44,495 nucleotides of DNA from Kitasatospora sp. MAP5-34 (GTDB lineage Bacteria; Actinomycetota; Actinomycetes; Streptomycetales; Streptomycetaceae): positions 1 through 44,495 of the forward strand of contig NZ_JARXZC010000048.1 of assembly GCF_029894335.1 (NCBI RefSeq). Direction: 5' to 3'. Positions within the stretch are counted from its first letter, which is position 1; every line of letters begins with the position of its first letter. A program made the position numbers and the translations under genes. Positions 16,147-25,409 of this stretch are shown here, piece after piece. The notes below the pieces were generated by a model. The model worked only from the letters and a program-made list of their open reading frames with translations. It was not told the DNA's origin and did not search any database.

Positions 16147-16168
16147 CATGAATTATCGGTGATTCATG
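16147..16168. promoter_or_regulatory. LysR-type operator between lysR and MFS gene
   Basis: CATGAAT-N8-ATTCATG is a perfect 7-bp inverted repeat that fits the LysR T-N11-A form. It lies between the two divergent start codons. Confidence 0.6.
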
Positions 16169-16207
16169 TATTGGACGCATCAAACCCGCCGGTCCTACCG
16201 TCAAGGC

Positions 16208-17524
16208 ATGCCGCCCGCCGATACCGGGGCATCCGCAGTCGCACTGCCGGATGCCGCCCACCCGTCCTCCCCCGCAGCCCCCGAAAGCCCCAGGGACCTC
16301 ACGGACCTCAGGCACCGCCCCGGCGACCGCGCCTTCCGGCGTTCGAACGTCGCGCTGTTCGCCGCCGGGATCGCCACCTTCGTCCTGCTCTACTCCACCC
16401 AGGGCCTGCTGCCGATCCTCTCCGCCGGCCTCGACCTGACACCCGGCCAGGCCAGCTGGACCACCTCGGCGGCCACCCTCGGGCTCGCCCTCGCACTGCT
16501 CCCGGCCAGCGCGCTGTCCGACCGGTACGGGCGGACGGCGGTGATGACCGCCTCGATGCTGACCGCGTCCGGCCTCGCGCTGCTGCTCCCCCTCGCGCCC
16601 GACCTGCGCACGCTGGTCGTCCTCCGGGGGTTGCAGGGCGCGGCACTCGCCGGGCTGCCCGCGACGGCGATGGCGTACCTGGCGGAGGAGATCCACCCGA
16701 GCGCGCTGGCCTCCGCGATGGGTCTGTACGTGGCGGGCAACAGCATCGGCGGCATGGGCGGCCGACTGGTCTCCGGCTGGACTGCGGCGGCCTGGGGCTG
16801 GCGCTGGGGCCTGGCGGCCTCGGCGCTGATGGCGCTGCTCGCCACCCTGGCCTTCCGACTGCTGATCCCGGCCGCCCGCCACTTCCGCCCGGCGCCGGTG
16901 AACGCGGGCGCCCTCGCGCGTACGGTCGCCGACCACCTGCGCAATCCGCTGCTGCTGAGGCTCTACGCGCTGGGCGCGCTCTTCATGGCGGTCTTCGGCG
17001 CGGTCTACAACACCGTCGGCTACCGGCTGATCTCCGCGCCCTTCAACCTGCCGGAGTCGGTGGCGGCCTCGATCTTCGTGGTCTACCTGGTCGGCACCGC
17101 CTCCTCCGCGAGCGCGGGCCGCCTCACCGCCCGCCTCGGCCGCCGGGGCACCCTGTACGTCGCGATCGCCGTCTGCACGGCCGGCCTGCTGCTCTCGCTC
17201 GCCGACTCCCTGCTCTGCGCGCTGCTCGGCCTGGTCCTGATCACGGCGGGTTTCTTCGCCGGCCACGCCACCGCCTCCTCCTCGGTGGGGCGCACCGCGA
17301 CCAAGGGGCGCGCGCAGGCCTCCGCGCTCTACCTGATCGCCTACTACCTGGGCAACAGCATCGGCGGCACCATCGGCGCCGACGCCTACCACCGGATCGG
17401 CTGGGACGGCGCAGCCACCGTCGGCCTCACCGCCATGACCCTCGCCGCCGCCGTCACCCTCTACGCCACCCACCAGGCCGTCGCGGCCCGCCGGGCAGCG
17501 GCCGCCGGTACGCTGCGAACGTGA
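16208..17524 (+). CDS. MFS transporter
   Basis: This is a 438-residue major facilitator protein with about 12 hydrophobic segments after a 45-residue Pro/Ala-rich cytoplasmic N-terminus. The loop 2-3 motif is present as LSDRYGRTAVM. Segments such as GLYVAGNSIGGMGGRLVSGW resemble the YnfM/arabinose-efflux-type subgroup. A drug or metabolite efflux role is likely, but the substrate is unknown. It is controlled in all likelihood by the divergent LysR gene. Its stop overlaps the following fragment by 4 bases. Confidence 0.88.
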   Translation: MPPADTGASAVALPDAAHPSSPAAPESPRDLTDLRHRPGDRAFRRSNVALFAAGIATFVLLYSTQGLLPILSAGLDLTPGQASWTTSAATLGLALALLPASALSDRYGRTAVMTASMLTASGLALLLPLAPDLRTLVVLRGLQGAALAGLPATAMAYLAEEIHPSALASAMGLYVAGNSIGGMGGRLVSGWTAAAWGWRWGLAASALMALLATLAFRLLIPAARHFRPAPVNAGALARTVADHLRNPLLLRLYALGALFMAVFGAVYNTVGYRLISAPFNLPESVAASIFVVYLVGTASSASAGRLTARLGRRGTLYVAIAVCTAGLLLSLADSLLCALLGLVLITAGFFAGHATASSSVGRTATKGRAQASALYLIAYYLGNSIGGTIGADAYHRIGWDGAATVGLTAMTLAAAVTLYATHQAVAARRAAAAGTLRT

Positions 17525-17760
17525 GCATCGATCCGGCCGCGTACGCGCGGCTGCGCGAGATCGCCGACCAACTCCCGTACATCCCGGGCATGGGCAAGGT
17601 GGAGATCGCGAACGGCCAGATCCTCGTGGCGACTTCCCCGGTGAACCGCCACGAGCTGGCCGTGGTCCGCATCGCGCGAGAAGTTCGCCTTCGGCGACAC
17701 CATCCCATCACCGTCGGCCCCTGGTCCATCGACACCAGCGTCCTGCGCACGTACGCCTGA
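17521..17760 (+). pseudogene. Internally deleted Uma2-family fragment
   Basis: The 79-residue frame starts with the N-terminus of a Uma2/DUF820 nuclease-fold protein (LPYIPGMGKVEIANGQILVA, then TSPVNRHELAVVRIARE). It then passes directly to a short C-terminal strand (HPITVGPWSIDTSVLRTY). Full members are about 180-200 residues, and the central part with the acidic catalytic residues is missing here. A large internal deletion is the likely cause. The GTG lies in the MFS stop (GTGA), so it may still be translated. Uma2 proteins are abundant in Streptomyces; their role is not settled. Confidence 0.6.
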
Positions 17761-17844
17761 CCGGCGGACAGGAATGCACCCGGGGGCAACGCCCACACCA
17801 CGCCGCATCGGCATGCACGAGATCTTCCACCGGCCGTAGTACGC

Positions 17845-17892
17845 CGACAGCGGTGGCAGGAAGGCCAAGAGGCCGTCCCACCACCGCTGTCG
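17845..17892. terminator. Bidirectional hairpin terminator before deoA
   Basis: The 12-bp arms CGACAGCGGTGG / CCACCGCTGTCG (17845-17856, 17881-17892) have a 24-base loop. The hairpin lies between the convergent Uma2 fragment and deoA. Confidence 0.7.
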
Positions 17893-17908
17893 TCCGGTCG
17901 CTAGCGCG

Positions 17909-19186
17909 TCACGCGATGCGGTCCAGCACGATCGGGTTCGGGGTGAACGCGGTGCCCGCCGGGGAGACGGTGACGGCGCCGTCGAGGGCCTCGATGGCGT
18001 AGTCGTAGCGCTCGGGGGTGTCGGTGTGCAGGGTCAGCAGGGGCTGGCCCGCCACCACGGTGTCGCCGGGCTTGGCGTGCATCTCGACGCCCGCGCCGGC
18101 CTGGACCGGGTCCTCCTTGCGGGCGCGGCCCGCGCCGAGGCGCCAGGCGCAGACGCCGACGCCGTACGCGTCGAGGCCGGTGAGGACGCCGGAGGCGGGC
18201 GCCGTGATGACGTGCTGCTCTCGGGCGACGGGGAGGGGGGCGTCCACGTCGCCGCCCTGGGCGCTGATCATGCGGCGCCAGTGGTCCATCGCGGAACCGT
18301 CGCGCAGCGCGTCCGCCGGGTCCTTGCCGTGCACGCCCGCCGCCGCGAGCATCTCGCGGGCCAGTGCGAGGGTCAGCTCGACCACGTCGGCCGGGCCGCC
18401 ACCGGCCAGCACCTCGACCGACTCGCGGACCTCCAGCGCGTTGCCGGCCGTGAGGCCGAGCGGGGTCGACATGTCGGTGAGCAGCGCGACGGTGTTGACC
18501 CCGGCCGCCTTGCCCAGGCCGACCATGGTGCGGGCCAGCTCCTGGGCGTCGGCGAGGTTCTTCATGAAGGCGCCGGAGCCGACCTTCACGTCCAGCACCA
18601 GCGCGCCCGTGCCCTCGGCGATCTTCTTGGACATGATGGACGAGGCGATCAGCGGGATCGCCTCGACCGTGCCCGTCACGTCGCGCAGCGCGTAGAGCTT
18701 CTTGTCGGCGGGGGCGAGACCGTCACCGGCCGCGCAGATCACCGCGCCGGCGGAGTGCAGGACGGACATCATCTCGTCGTTGGAGAGCAGCGCCCGCCAG
18801 CCGGGGATGGACTCCAGCTTGTCGAGCGTACCGCCGGTGTGGCCGAGGCCCCGGCCGGAGAGCTGCGGGACGGCCGCGCCACAGGCGGCGACCAGCGGGG
18901 CGAGCGGCAGGGTAATCTTGTCGCCGACGCCGCCGGTGGAGTGCTTGTCGGAGGTCGGCACGCCGAGCGCGGAGAAGTCCATCCGGACGCCGGAGCGGAT
19001 CATCGCCTCCGTCCAGCGGCTGATCTCGCGGAGGTTCATCCCGTTCAGCAGGATGGCCATGGCCAGGGCGGACATCTGCTCGTCCGCGACGTCGCCCTTG
19101 GTGTAGGCGTCGATCACCCAGTCGATCTGAGCGTCGGTCAGCTCTCCGCGATCGCGCTTGGTCCTGATGACGGAGGGGGCGTCCAT
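17909..19186 (-). CDS. deoA: Thymidine phosphorylase
   Basis: This 425-residue pyrimidine-nucleoside phosphorylase converts thymidine or deoxyuridine plus phosphate to the base and 2-deoxyribose-1-phosphate. The family signature SGRGLGHTGGTLDKLESIPG is present near residue 108. Phosphate-site residues lie in SDKHSTGGVGDK (near 83), and the C-terminal PYNP domain is complete. The ATG at 19186 has GGAGA at a good distance; longer in-frame starts up to 19261 would run through the promoter region. It lies 159 bases downstream of cdd with its own palindrome, so it probably has its own promoter as well as read-through from the bmpA-cdd unit. Confidence 0.95.
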   Translation of the reverse strand: MDAPSVIRTKRDRGELTDAQIDWVIDAYTKGDVADEQMSALAMAILLNGMNLREISRWTEAMIRSGVRMDFSALGVPTSDKHSTGGVGDKITLPLAPLVAACGAAVPQLSGRGLGHTGGTLDKLESIPGWRALLSNDEMMSVLHSAGAVICAAGDGLAPADKKLYALRDVTGTVEAIPLIASSIMSKKIAEGTGALVLDVKVGSGAFMKNLADAQELARTMVGLGKAAGVNTVALLTDMSTPLGLTAGNALEVRESVEVLAGGGPADVVELTLALAREMLAAAGVHGKDPADALRDGSAMDHWRRMISAQGGDVDAPLPVAREQHVITAPASGVLTGLDAYGVGVCAWRLGAGRARKEDPVQAGAGVEMHAKPGDTVVAGQPLLTLHTDTPERYDYAIEALDGAVTVSPAGTAFTPNPIVLDRIA

Positions 19187-19216
19187 GGGCTCTCCAAGAA
19201 TGTGGGTCAAAAGCGA

Positions 19217-19264
19217 AGAGTGTCGCGAAAGGGCGGAATGACTCCCGCCGCCTCGCGACACTCT
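19217..19264 (-). promoter_or_regulatory. Inverted repeat in the deoA leader
   Basis: Perfect 12-bp arms AGAGTGTCGCGA and TCGCGACACTCT lie at 19217-19228 and 19253-19264. A further GGCGG/CCGCC pairing lies inside, and the sequence TCGCTTTTG follows on the minus strand. It could be an attenuator hairpin if transcription starts upstream, or an operator, since its promoter-side arm touches the CTACGCGCGTAA motif. Confidence 0.55.
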
Positions 19265-19274
19265 ACGCGCGTAA
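19263..19274. promoter_or_regulatory. CTACGCGCGTAA, candidate operator of deoA
   Basis: This matches the deoC/add palindrome at 11 of 12 positions and lies 77 bases upstream of the deoA start. A TAGAGT -10-like hexamer overlaps its downstream end on the minus strand (19260-19265). Confidence 0.6.
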
Positions 19275-19345
19275 CAAATGGATCTGCCAGAGCAGCTCCG
19301 GCTGAATCTCTACGAATCCGACAACGAACCAAAACCGGCAGCGAA

Positions 19346-19753
19346 CTACAGCCGCTCCGGCCCGAACGCGTCCGGCAGCACCTCGGCCATGGTCTTCACG
19401 CCCGAGGGCAGCTCGACCAGCAGCTCGGGCCCGCCGTGCTCGTAGAGCAGCTGACGGCAGCGCCCGCACGGCATCAGCAGCTCCCCGGCGCCGTCCACAC
19501 AGGTGAACGCCACCAGCCGGCCGCCGCCACCGGCGTGCAGCGCCGAGACCAACCCGCACTCGGCGCACAGCGCCAGCCCGTACGAAGCGTTCTCGACGTT
19601 GCAGCCGGTCACGGTACGGCCGTCGTCCACCAGGGCGGCGGCGCCGACCGGGAACTTGCTGTACGGCGCGTACGCACGTGACATGGCGTCACGGGCGGCG
19701 GCGCGCAGCGCCTCCCAGTCGATCACCCGAGAACCAGCCTGACGATCCGTCAC
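19346..19753 (-). CDS. cdd: Cytidine deaminase
   Basis: This 135-residue zinc enzyme converts cytidine and deoxycytidine to uridine and deoxyuridine. Zinc and proton-shuttle motifs are CNVENASYGLALCAECG (near residue 51-67, with the catalytic Glu) and MPCGRCRQLL (near 94). It has the homotetrameric-type length. The GTG start at 19753 overlaps the stop of the preceding permease gene by 4 bases, so it is translationally coupled to the nucleoside transporter and supplies uridine for further breakdown. Confidence 0.95.
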   Translation of the reverse strand: MTDRQAGSRVIDWEALRAAARDAMSRAYAPYSKFPVGAAALVDDGRTVTGCNVENASYGLALCAECGLVSALHAGGGGRLVAFTCVDGAGELLMPCGRCRQLLYEHGGPELLVELPSGVKTMAEVLPDAFGPERL

Positions 19754-21018
19754 TTGCCCTGGCCCTTGCGGTAGATCTGCCCGTCGGCCTTCGGCGGACG
19801 GAGTCGCTGCGAGGCGAGCGAGAGCACCACCAGGGTGATCACGTACGGCGTGGCGACGATCAGCGGGCGCGGCACGGAGTCCGTGGTCGCGTACCAGGTC
19901 GCCAGGGCGCCGGCCGCCACGAAGCTGATGACCGCGCTGGTGAACTTGCGGCGGTACACCTGCCAGAGGGCCAGCAGCGCCATCGCGATGGCGATCACGA
20001 TCAGCAGCACGTGCACCGAGTCGGCGTCGCGCAGCTGGAGACTGTCGGTGAATCCGAACAGACCGGCACCGACGGACAGGCCGCCCGGCATCCAGTTACC
20101 GAAGATCATCGCGGCGAGACCGATGTAGCCTCGGCCGGCCGTCTGGCCGTCCTTGTAGAAGTGCGAGGCCACCAGCGAGAGGTACGACCCCGCCAGACCG
20201 GCGAAGGCGCCCGAGGCGATGACGGCGAGGTACTTGTACTTGTAGACGTTGACGCCGAGCGACTCGGCCGCCGTCGGGTTCTCGCCGCAGGAGCGCAGCC
20301 GCAGGCCGAAGACCGTACGCCAGAGCAGGAAGTAGCTGGCCACGATCAGCACGGCGGCGAGGACCACGACCACCGACAGGTTGGTGACCACACCGCCCAC
20401 CACACCGGCGACGTCGGAGACCAGGAACCAGTGGTGGCCCTCGATGCTGTCCAGCCAGGACGAGAGACCCGGGATCTTGATGTACGGGAGCGCGTTGGCC
20501 GGCGGGGACTGGTTGGCGCCCGCGCCGAAGGCGACGTAGTCCTTGTAGTAGATCTTGTTGACGTAGGCGCAGATGCCGGGGATCAGCAGGTTGATACCGA
20601 CACCGGAGACGATGTGGTCGACCCCGAAGGTGACCGTGACGACCGCGTGCAGCAGACCGCCGAGCGCGCCGCCGATCATGCCCGCGACCAGGCCGAACCA
20701 GGGGTTGACCAGGTAGCCGCCCCAGGCGCCGGCGAAGGTGCCGGCGACCATCATGCCTTCGAGGCCGATGTTGACCACGCCGGCCCGCTCGGACCAGAGA
20801 CCACCGAGACCCGCGAGGGCGATCGGCACCGCGGAGCCGATGGCGGCGGAGATCTGGCCGGAGGAGGTCAGACCGTGGTTGCCGGTCACTATCCCGACGG
20901 CGGAGAACAGCATCAGGGCGGCCGCGATCAGCAGCAGCACCACCGGTGCGGAGAGCTTGCCCTTCTTGGCCGGCGTCTTGCCGGGGACCTTCGGGCGCGC
21001 AGTGGTTGCGGTGCTCAT
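19750..21018 (-). CDS. Nucleoside ABC transporter permease (NupQ/YufQ-like)
   Basis: The 422-residue polytopic membrane protein is of the branched-chain-amino-acid/ribose permease superfamily, nucleoside subgroup. It shows roughly ten hydrophobic segments and family stretches such as GLWSERAGVVNIGLEGMM (near residue 76) and LRSCGENPTAAESLGVNV (near 245). The latter is the cytoplasmic EAA-like loop that contacts the ATPase. It overlaps the other permease gene by 4 bases and cdd by 4 bases. With the neighbouring BmpA-type lipoprotein and ATPase it should form a nucleoside importer. Confidence 0.9.
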   Translation of the reverse strand: MSTATTARPKVPGKTPAKKGKLSAPVVLLLIAAALMLFSAVGIVTGNHGLTSSGQISAAIGSAVPIALAGLGGLWSERAGVVNIGLEGMMVAGTFAGAWGGYLVNPWFGLVAGMIGGALGGLLHAVVTVTFGVDHIVSGVGINLLIPGICAYVNKIYYKDYVAFGAGANQSPPANALPYIKIPGLSSWLDSIEGHHWFLVSDVAGVVGGVVTNLSVVVVLAAVLIVASYFLLWRTVFGLRLRSCGENPTAAESLGVNVYKYKYLAVIASGAFAGLAGSYLSLVASHFYKDGQTAGRGYIGLAAMIFGNWMPGGLSVGAGLFGFTDSLQLRDADSVHVLLIVIAIAMALLALWQVYRRKFTSAVISFVAAGALATWYATTDSVPRPLIVATPYVITLVVLSLASQRLRPPKADGQIYRKGQGK

Positions 21019-22166
21019 GCGGTCACCTCCTTCTTGGCGGCCGCAGCGGCCTGCGCGGCGAGTTCGGCGCCGACCTTCTGCTGCTGGCGCTTGAGGCCGT
21101 AGCGACGCACCAGCTCGTAGGCGACGACGACGCAGATGACGATGGTGCCCTGCATGACCTGGACGATCTCCTGCGGGAAGTCACCCTGCAACGGCAGCTG
21201 CACGGCGGTGACGTCCATGAAGGCGAAGAGCAGCGCCGAGAAGACGATGCCGATCGGGCTGTTGCGACCGAGCAGGGCGATCGCGATGCCGGTGAAGCCC
21301 AGGCCCTGCTGGAAGCTGGTGCCGTAGTTGTACGAGTTCTGCAGCAGGTCCGGCATGCCGATCAGACCGGCCAGCGCGCCGGAGACGGCCATGCTGGTCA
21401 GGACCATCTTCTTGACGTTGACGCCGGACGCGGCGGCGGCGGACTCCGAGCGGCCGGTGGCCCGCAGGTCGAAGCCGAACCGGGTGCGGCTCAGGGTCAG
21501 CTGGAAGCCCACCCCGACGATCACCGCGACCACGATGAAGCCCCAGAGCACGCCACCCGCCGTGTTGATCGAGAAGAAGTGGCTGGAGGCCGAGATCGGG
21601 TCGGTCTGGACGCTGTTGCTGGTGCTGCTCACCTTCGGCGCGAAGATGCCGGGCACCAGCAGCAGACCGACCACGGCGAGCGAGATCGCGTTCAGCATGA
21701 TGGTCGAGATGACCTCGCTGACGCCCCGGTACACCTTCAGCACACCGGCGATCGAGGCCCAGATGCCACCGGCCAGCATGGCGGTGATCAGCAGCAGCGG
21801 GATCTGGATGAACGACGGCAGGTTGAGCTGGGCACCGACGTAGGCCGCGAACAGCGCGGCGATCCGGTACTGGCCCTCGACGCCGATGTTGAACAGGTTC
21901 ATCCGGAAGCCGAAGGCGGCGGCCACGGCGGCCAGGTAGTACGTGGTGGCGCGGTTGAGGATCAGCACCTGACCGTCGGAGGCCGTCCCGTACGTGAACA
22001 TCACGTTGAACGCCTTGAACGGGTCACGGCCCGAGGTCAGCAGCAGGATCGAACAGATCACCACGGAGAGCAGCACGGCCAGCAGCGGAGCGGCGAGACC
22101 GAGTGCGATGCGCTCGGTGTCGAACCGCTGGGCAAGCGTGCGCTTGGCAGGGTTGGGACTGGTCAT
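21015..22166 (-). CDS. Nucleoside ABC transporter permease (NupP/YufP-like)
   Basis: The 383-residue polytopic membrane protein is the second permease of the BmpA-type transporter. It has about nine hydrophobic segments. Family elements are GFRMNLFNIGVEGQYRIAAL (near residue 80) and FDLRATGRSESAAAASGVNV (near 232), the presumed ATPase-contact loop. It is placed 5 bases after the ATPase gene stop and overlaps the next permease by 4 bases, so the two subunits are made in step. Confidence 0.9.
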   Translation of the reverse strand: MTSPNPAKRTLAQRFDTERIALGLAAPLLAVLLSVVICSILLLTSGRDPFKAFNVMFTYGTASDGQVLILNRATTYYLAAVAAAFGFRMNLFNIGVEGQYRIAALFAAYVGAQLNLPSFIQIPLLLITAMLAGGIWASIAGVLKVYRGVSEVISTIMLNAISLAVVGLLLVPGIFAPKVSSTSNSVQTDPISASSHFFSINTAGGVLWGFIVVAVIVGVGFQLTLSRTRFGFDLRATGRSESAAAASGVNVKKMVLTSMAVSGALAGLIGMPDLLQNSYNYGTSFQQGLGFTGIAIALLGRNSPIGIVFSALLFAFMDVTAVQLPLQGDFPQEIVQVMQGTIVICVVVAYELVRRYGLKRQQQKVGAELAAQAAAAAKKEVTA

Positions 22167-22171
22167 GTGGG

Positions 22172-23875
<1,704 letters not shown>

Positions 23876-23878
<3 letters not shown>

Positions 23879-23888
23879 GGCGATCTCC
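23876..23888 (-). promoter_or_regulatory. Strong ribosome binding site before a possible ATC start
   Basis: On the minus strand AGGAG is followed by ATCGCC and the codon ATC (23876-23878), then ACC GCT in the ATPase frame. There is no ATG, GTG or TTG at usual distance from this site, and none in frame between here and the first domain strand. Confidence 0.4.
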
Positions 23889-23957
23889 TGTTGTTCGGGA
23901 GGCGCGTCGTTGCGCTGGAGGGCCAAGATCGGGGAAGGATCAGTGGGCGGAAAGGGC

Positions 23958-23999
23958 GGGGCCCGGTGGGTGCGCGTCGCGCGCACCCCGCCGGGCCCC
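23958..23999 (-). terminator. Intercistronic hairpin between bmpA and transporter ATPase
   Basis: The stem has two 9-bp parts: GGGGCCCGG/CCGGGCCCC, then GGGTGCGCG/CGCGCACCC with a TCG loop. It is split by a small bulge. It probably ends a fraction of bmpA transcripts, so that the binding lipoprotein is made in excess over the membrane subunits. Confidence 0.75.
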
Positions 24000-24005
24000 T
24001 CCCTG

Positions 24006-24039
24006 GTACTTCAGGTACAGCGGTACTTCAGGTACAGCG
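24006..24039. repeat. Two tandem 17-bp repeats
   Basis: GGTACTTCAGGTACAGC occurs twice head to tail in the bmpA-to-ATPase spacer. Each unit also contains the short direct repeat GGTAC. Confidence 0.8.
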
Positions 24040-24077
24040 GTGATCAGGTGACGCGGTGCCTACCGGCACGCAGTGAC

Positions 24078-24125
24078 CAAGCACTGCGTCGACCAAGTAC
24101 GGCGTCGACCGGGCACTGCGTCGAC
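24078..24125. repeat. Three tandem 16-bp repeats
   Basis: Units CAAGCACTGCGTCGAC, CAAGTACGGCGTCGAC and CGGGCACTGCGTCGAC follow one another directly after the bmpA stop codon region. They differ at two or three positions. Confidence 0.75.
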
Positions 24126-24136
24126 CGGCTCCGGAA

Positions 24137-25189
24137 TTACGGGGCGGTCGGGACCTTGGTGGCACCCGAGGTGATCTGCTGGGTGGCCGCGTCCAGCTTC
24201 GCCTTGATGTCGTCGATGAAGCCGCCGGTGGTGGCCAGCGAGACACCGTTCGCCTTCAGGTCGAAGTTCTTGATGCCGGTGAGCGGGTTACCGTCCTTGG
24301 CAGCCTTGATGTAGGTGAAGACGGCGGTGTCCACGTTCTTCACCATCGAGGTGAGGATGTGGTCCTTGTACTTCGCCAGGGCCGGCTGGTTGGCCTGGTC
24401 GGAGTCGACGCCGATGGCCCACTTGCCCGCCATCGCGACGGCCTCGATCGCACCGGAGCCCGAGGAGCCGGCCGCCGAGAAGATGACGTCGGCGCCCTTG
24501 TCGAGCTGGCCCTGGGCGGCTTCCTTGCCCTTGCCCGGATCGTTGAAGCCGGTGAAGTCCGGGGGGGTGGTGAGGTAGGTGGTCTCGACCGCGATGCTCG
24601 GGTCGACCGACTTGACGCCCGCCTTGTAACCGGCCTCGAACTTCTTGATCAGCTCGGACTGCACACCGCCGATGAAGCCGACGTGCTTGGTCTTGGTCTT
24701 GTTGGCGGCGGCGACACCGGCCAGGTACGAACCCTCCTGCTCCGAGAACGTCAGCGAGGTGACGTTGCTCGGCTGGGTGGTCGACGAGGAGTCGATGATC
24801 GCGAACTTGACGTTCGGGTTCGCCTTGGCGACCTTCTCGACGGCCGGCTGGTAGACGAAGCCGACGGCGATGATCGGGTTGAAGCCGGCGGTCACCAGGC
24901 TGGAGAGGCGGGTCTCCTTGTCGGCCTCGGCCTCGCCGGTCTTGGCCTCGGCCTCGCTGACGGTGACGCCCAGCTGGGCCTTGGCGTTGTCGAGGCCACG
25001 GGCGGCGGAGTCGTTGAACGACTGGTCGCCACGGCCACCGATGTCGTACGCCATACCGACCTTGAGGGAGCCGGAGCCGGAGCCGGATGCGGTCGAGGTG
25101 TCGGTGCTCTTTGCGCCGCAAGCGGCGAGCGAGGCAATGCCCAGGGAACCCGAGAGCACAACCGCGGCGAGCTTCATTGAACGGCGCAA
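24137..25189 (-). CDS. BMP-family nucleoside-binding lipoprotein
   Basis: This 350-residue extracellular substrate-binding protein belongs to the basic membrane protein family (PnrA/NupN type). The lipoprotein signal is MRRSMKLAAVVLSGSLGIAS followed by lipobox LAAC, with the modified Cys near residue 24. Family segments include KVGMAYDIGGRGDQSFNDSA (near 43), the GFIGGVQSELIKKFEAGYKA block and SAAGSSGSGAIEA. It should bind nucleosides and deliver them to the downstream ABC subunits. The start is TTG 25189 because AAGGAG lies eight bases before it; the internal ATG at 25177 is too far from that site. A near-match of the CTACGCGCGTAG palindrome lies about 50 bases upstream. Confidence 0.92.
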   Translation of the reverse strand: MRRSMKLAAVVLSGSLGIASLAACGAKSTDTSTASGSGSGSLKVGMAYDIGGRGDQSFNDSAARGLDNAKAQLGVTVSEAEAKTGEAEADKETRLSSLVTAGFNPIIAVGFVYQPAVEKVAKANPNVKFAIIDSSSTTQPSNVTSLTFSEQEGSYLAGVAAANKTKTKHVGFIGGVQSELIKKFEAGYKAGVKSVDPSIAVETTYLTTPPDFTGFNDPGKGKEAAQGQLDKGADVIFSAAGSSGSGAIEAVAMAGKWAIGVDSDQANQPALAKYKDHILTSMVKNVDTAVFTYIKAAKDGNPLTGIKNFDLKANGVSLATTGGFIDDIKAKLDAATQQITSGATKVPTAP

Positions 25190-25238
25190 GGGAGTATCTC
25201 CTTCTCACACACCCGTTTGGCGTGGTCGAGCGCCACCG

Positions 25239-25250
25239 TAACGCGCGTAG
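25239..25250. promoter_or_regulatory. TAACGCGCGTAG, candidate operator of bmpA operon
   Basis: This matches the deoC/add palindrome at 10 of 12 positions. On the minus strand a TACGGT -10-like hexamer (25235-25240) overlaps its downstream edge, which would give a leader of about 40 bases before the TTG start. Confidence 0.55.
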
Positions 25251-25354
25251 AACACGGTTGGGTCACGGCCTGCGAGGGCATCCGGGTTGTTATCAAAATG
25301 TGGTGCTAAGTCCGGACGAATCGGACAAACCACGACACCTGATCAGCCCCGATG

Positions 25355-25374
25355 TCACTACCGAGTGGTAGTGA
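25355..25374. promoter_or_regulatory. 20-bp inverted repeat downstream of amidohydrolase
   Basis: TCACTACC-GAGT-GGTAGTGA has a perfect 8-bp stem with a 4-base centre. It lies between the bmpA promoter region and the end of the amidohydrolase gene, 36 bases past its stop. It may be a short terminator or an operator. Confidence 0.4.
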
Positions 25375-25409
25375 GTGAACACCCTACGCGGCCGCCTCTC
25401 AACCCCCAG

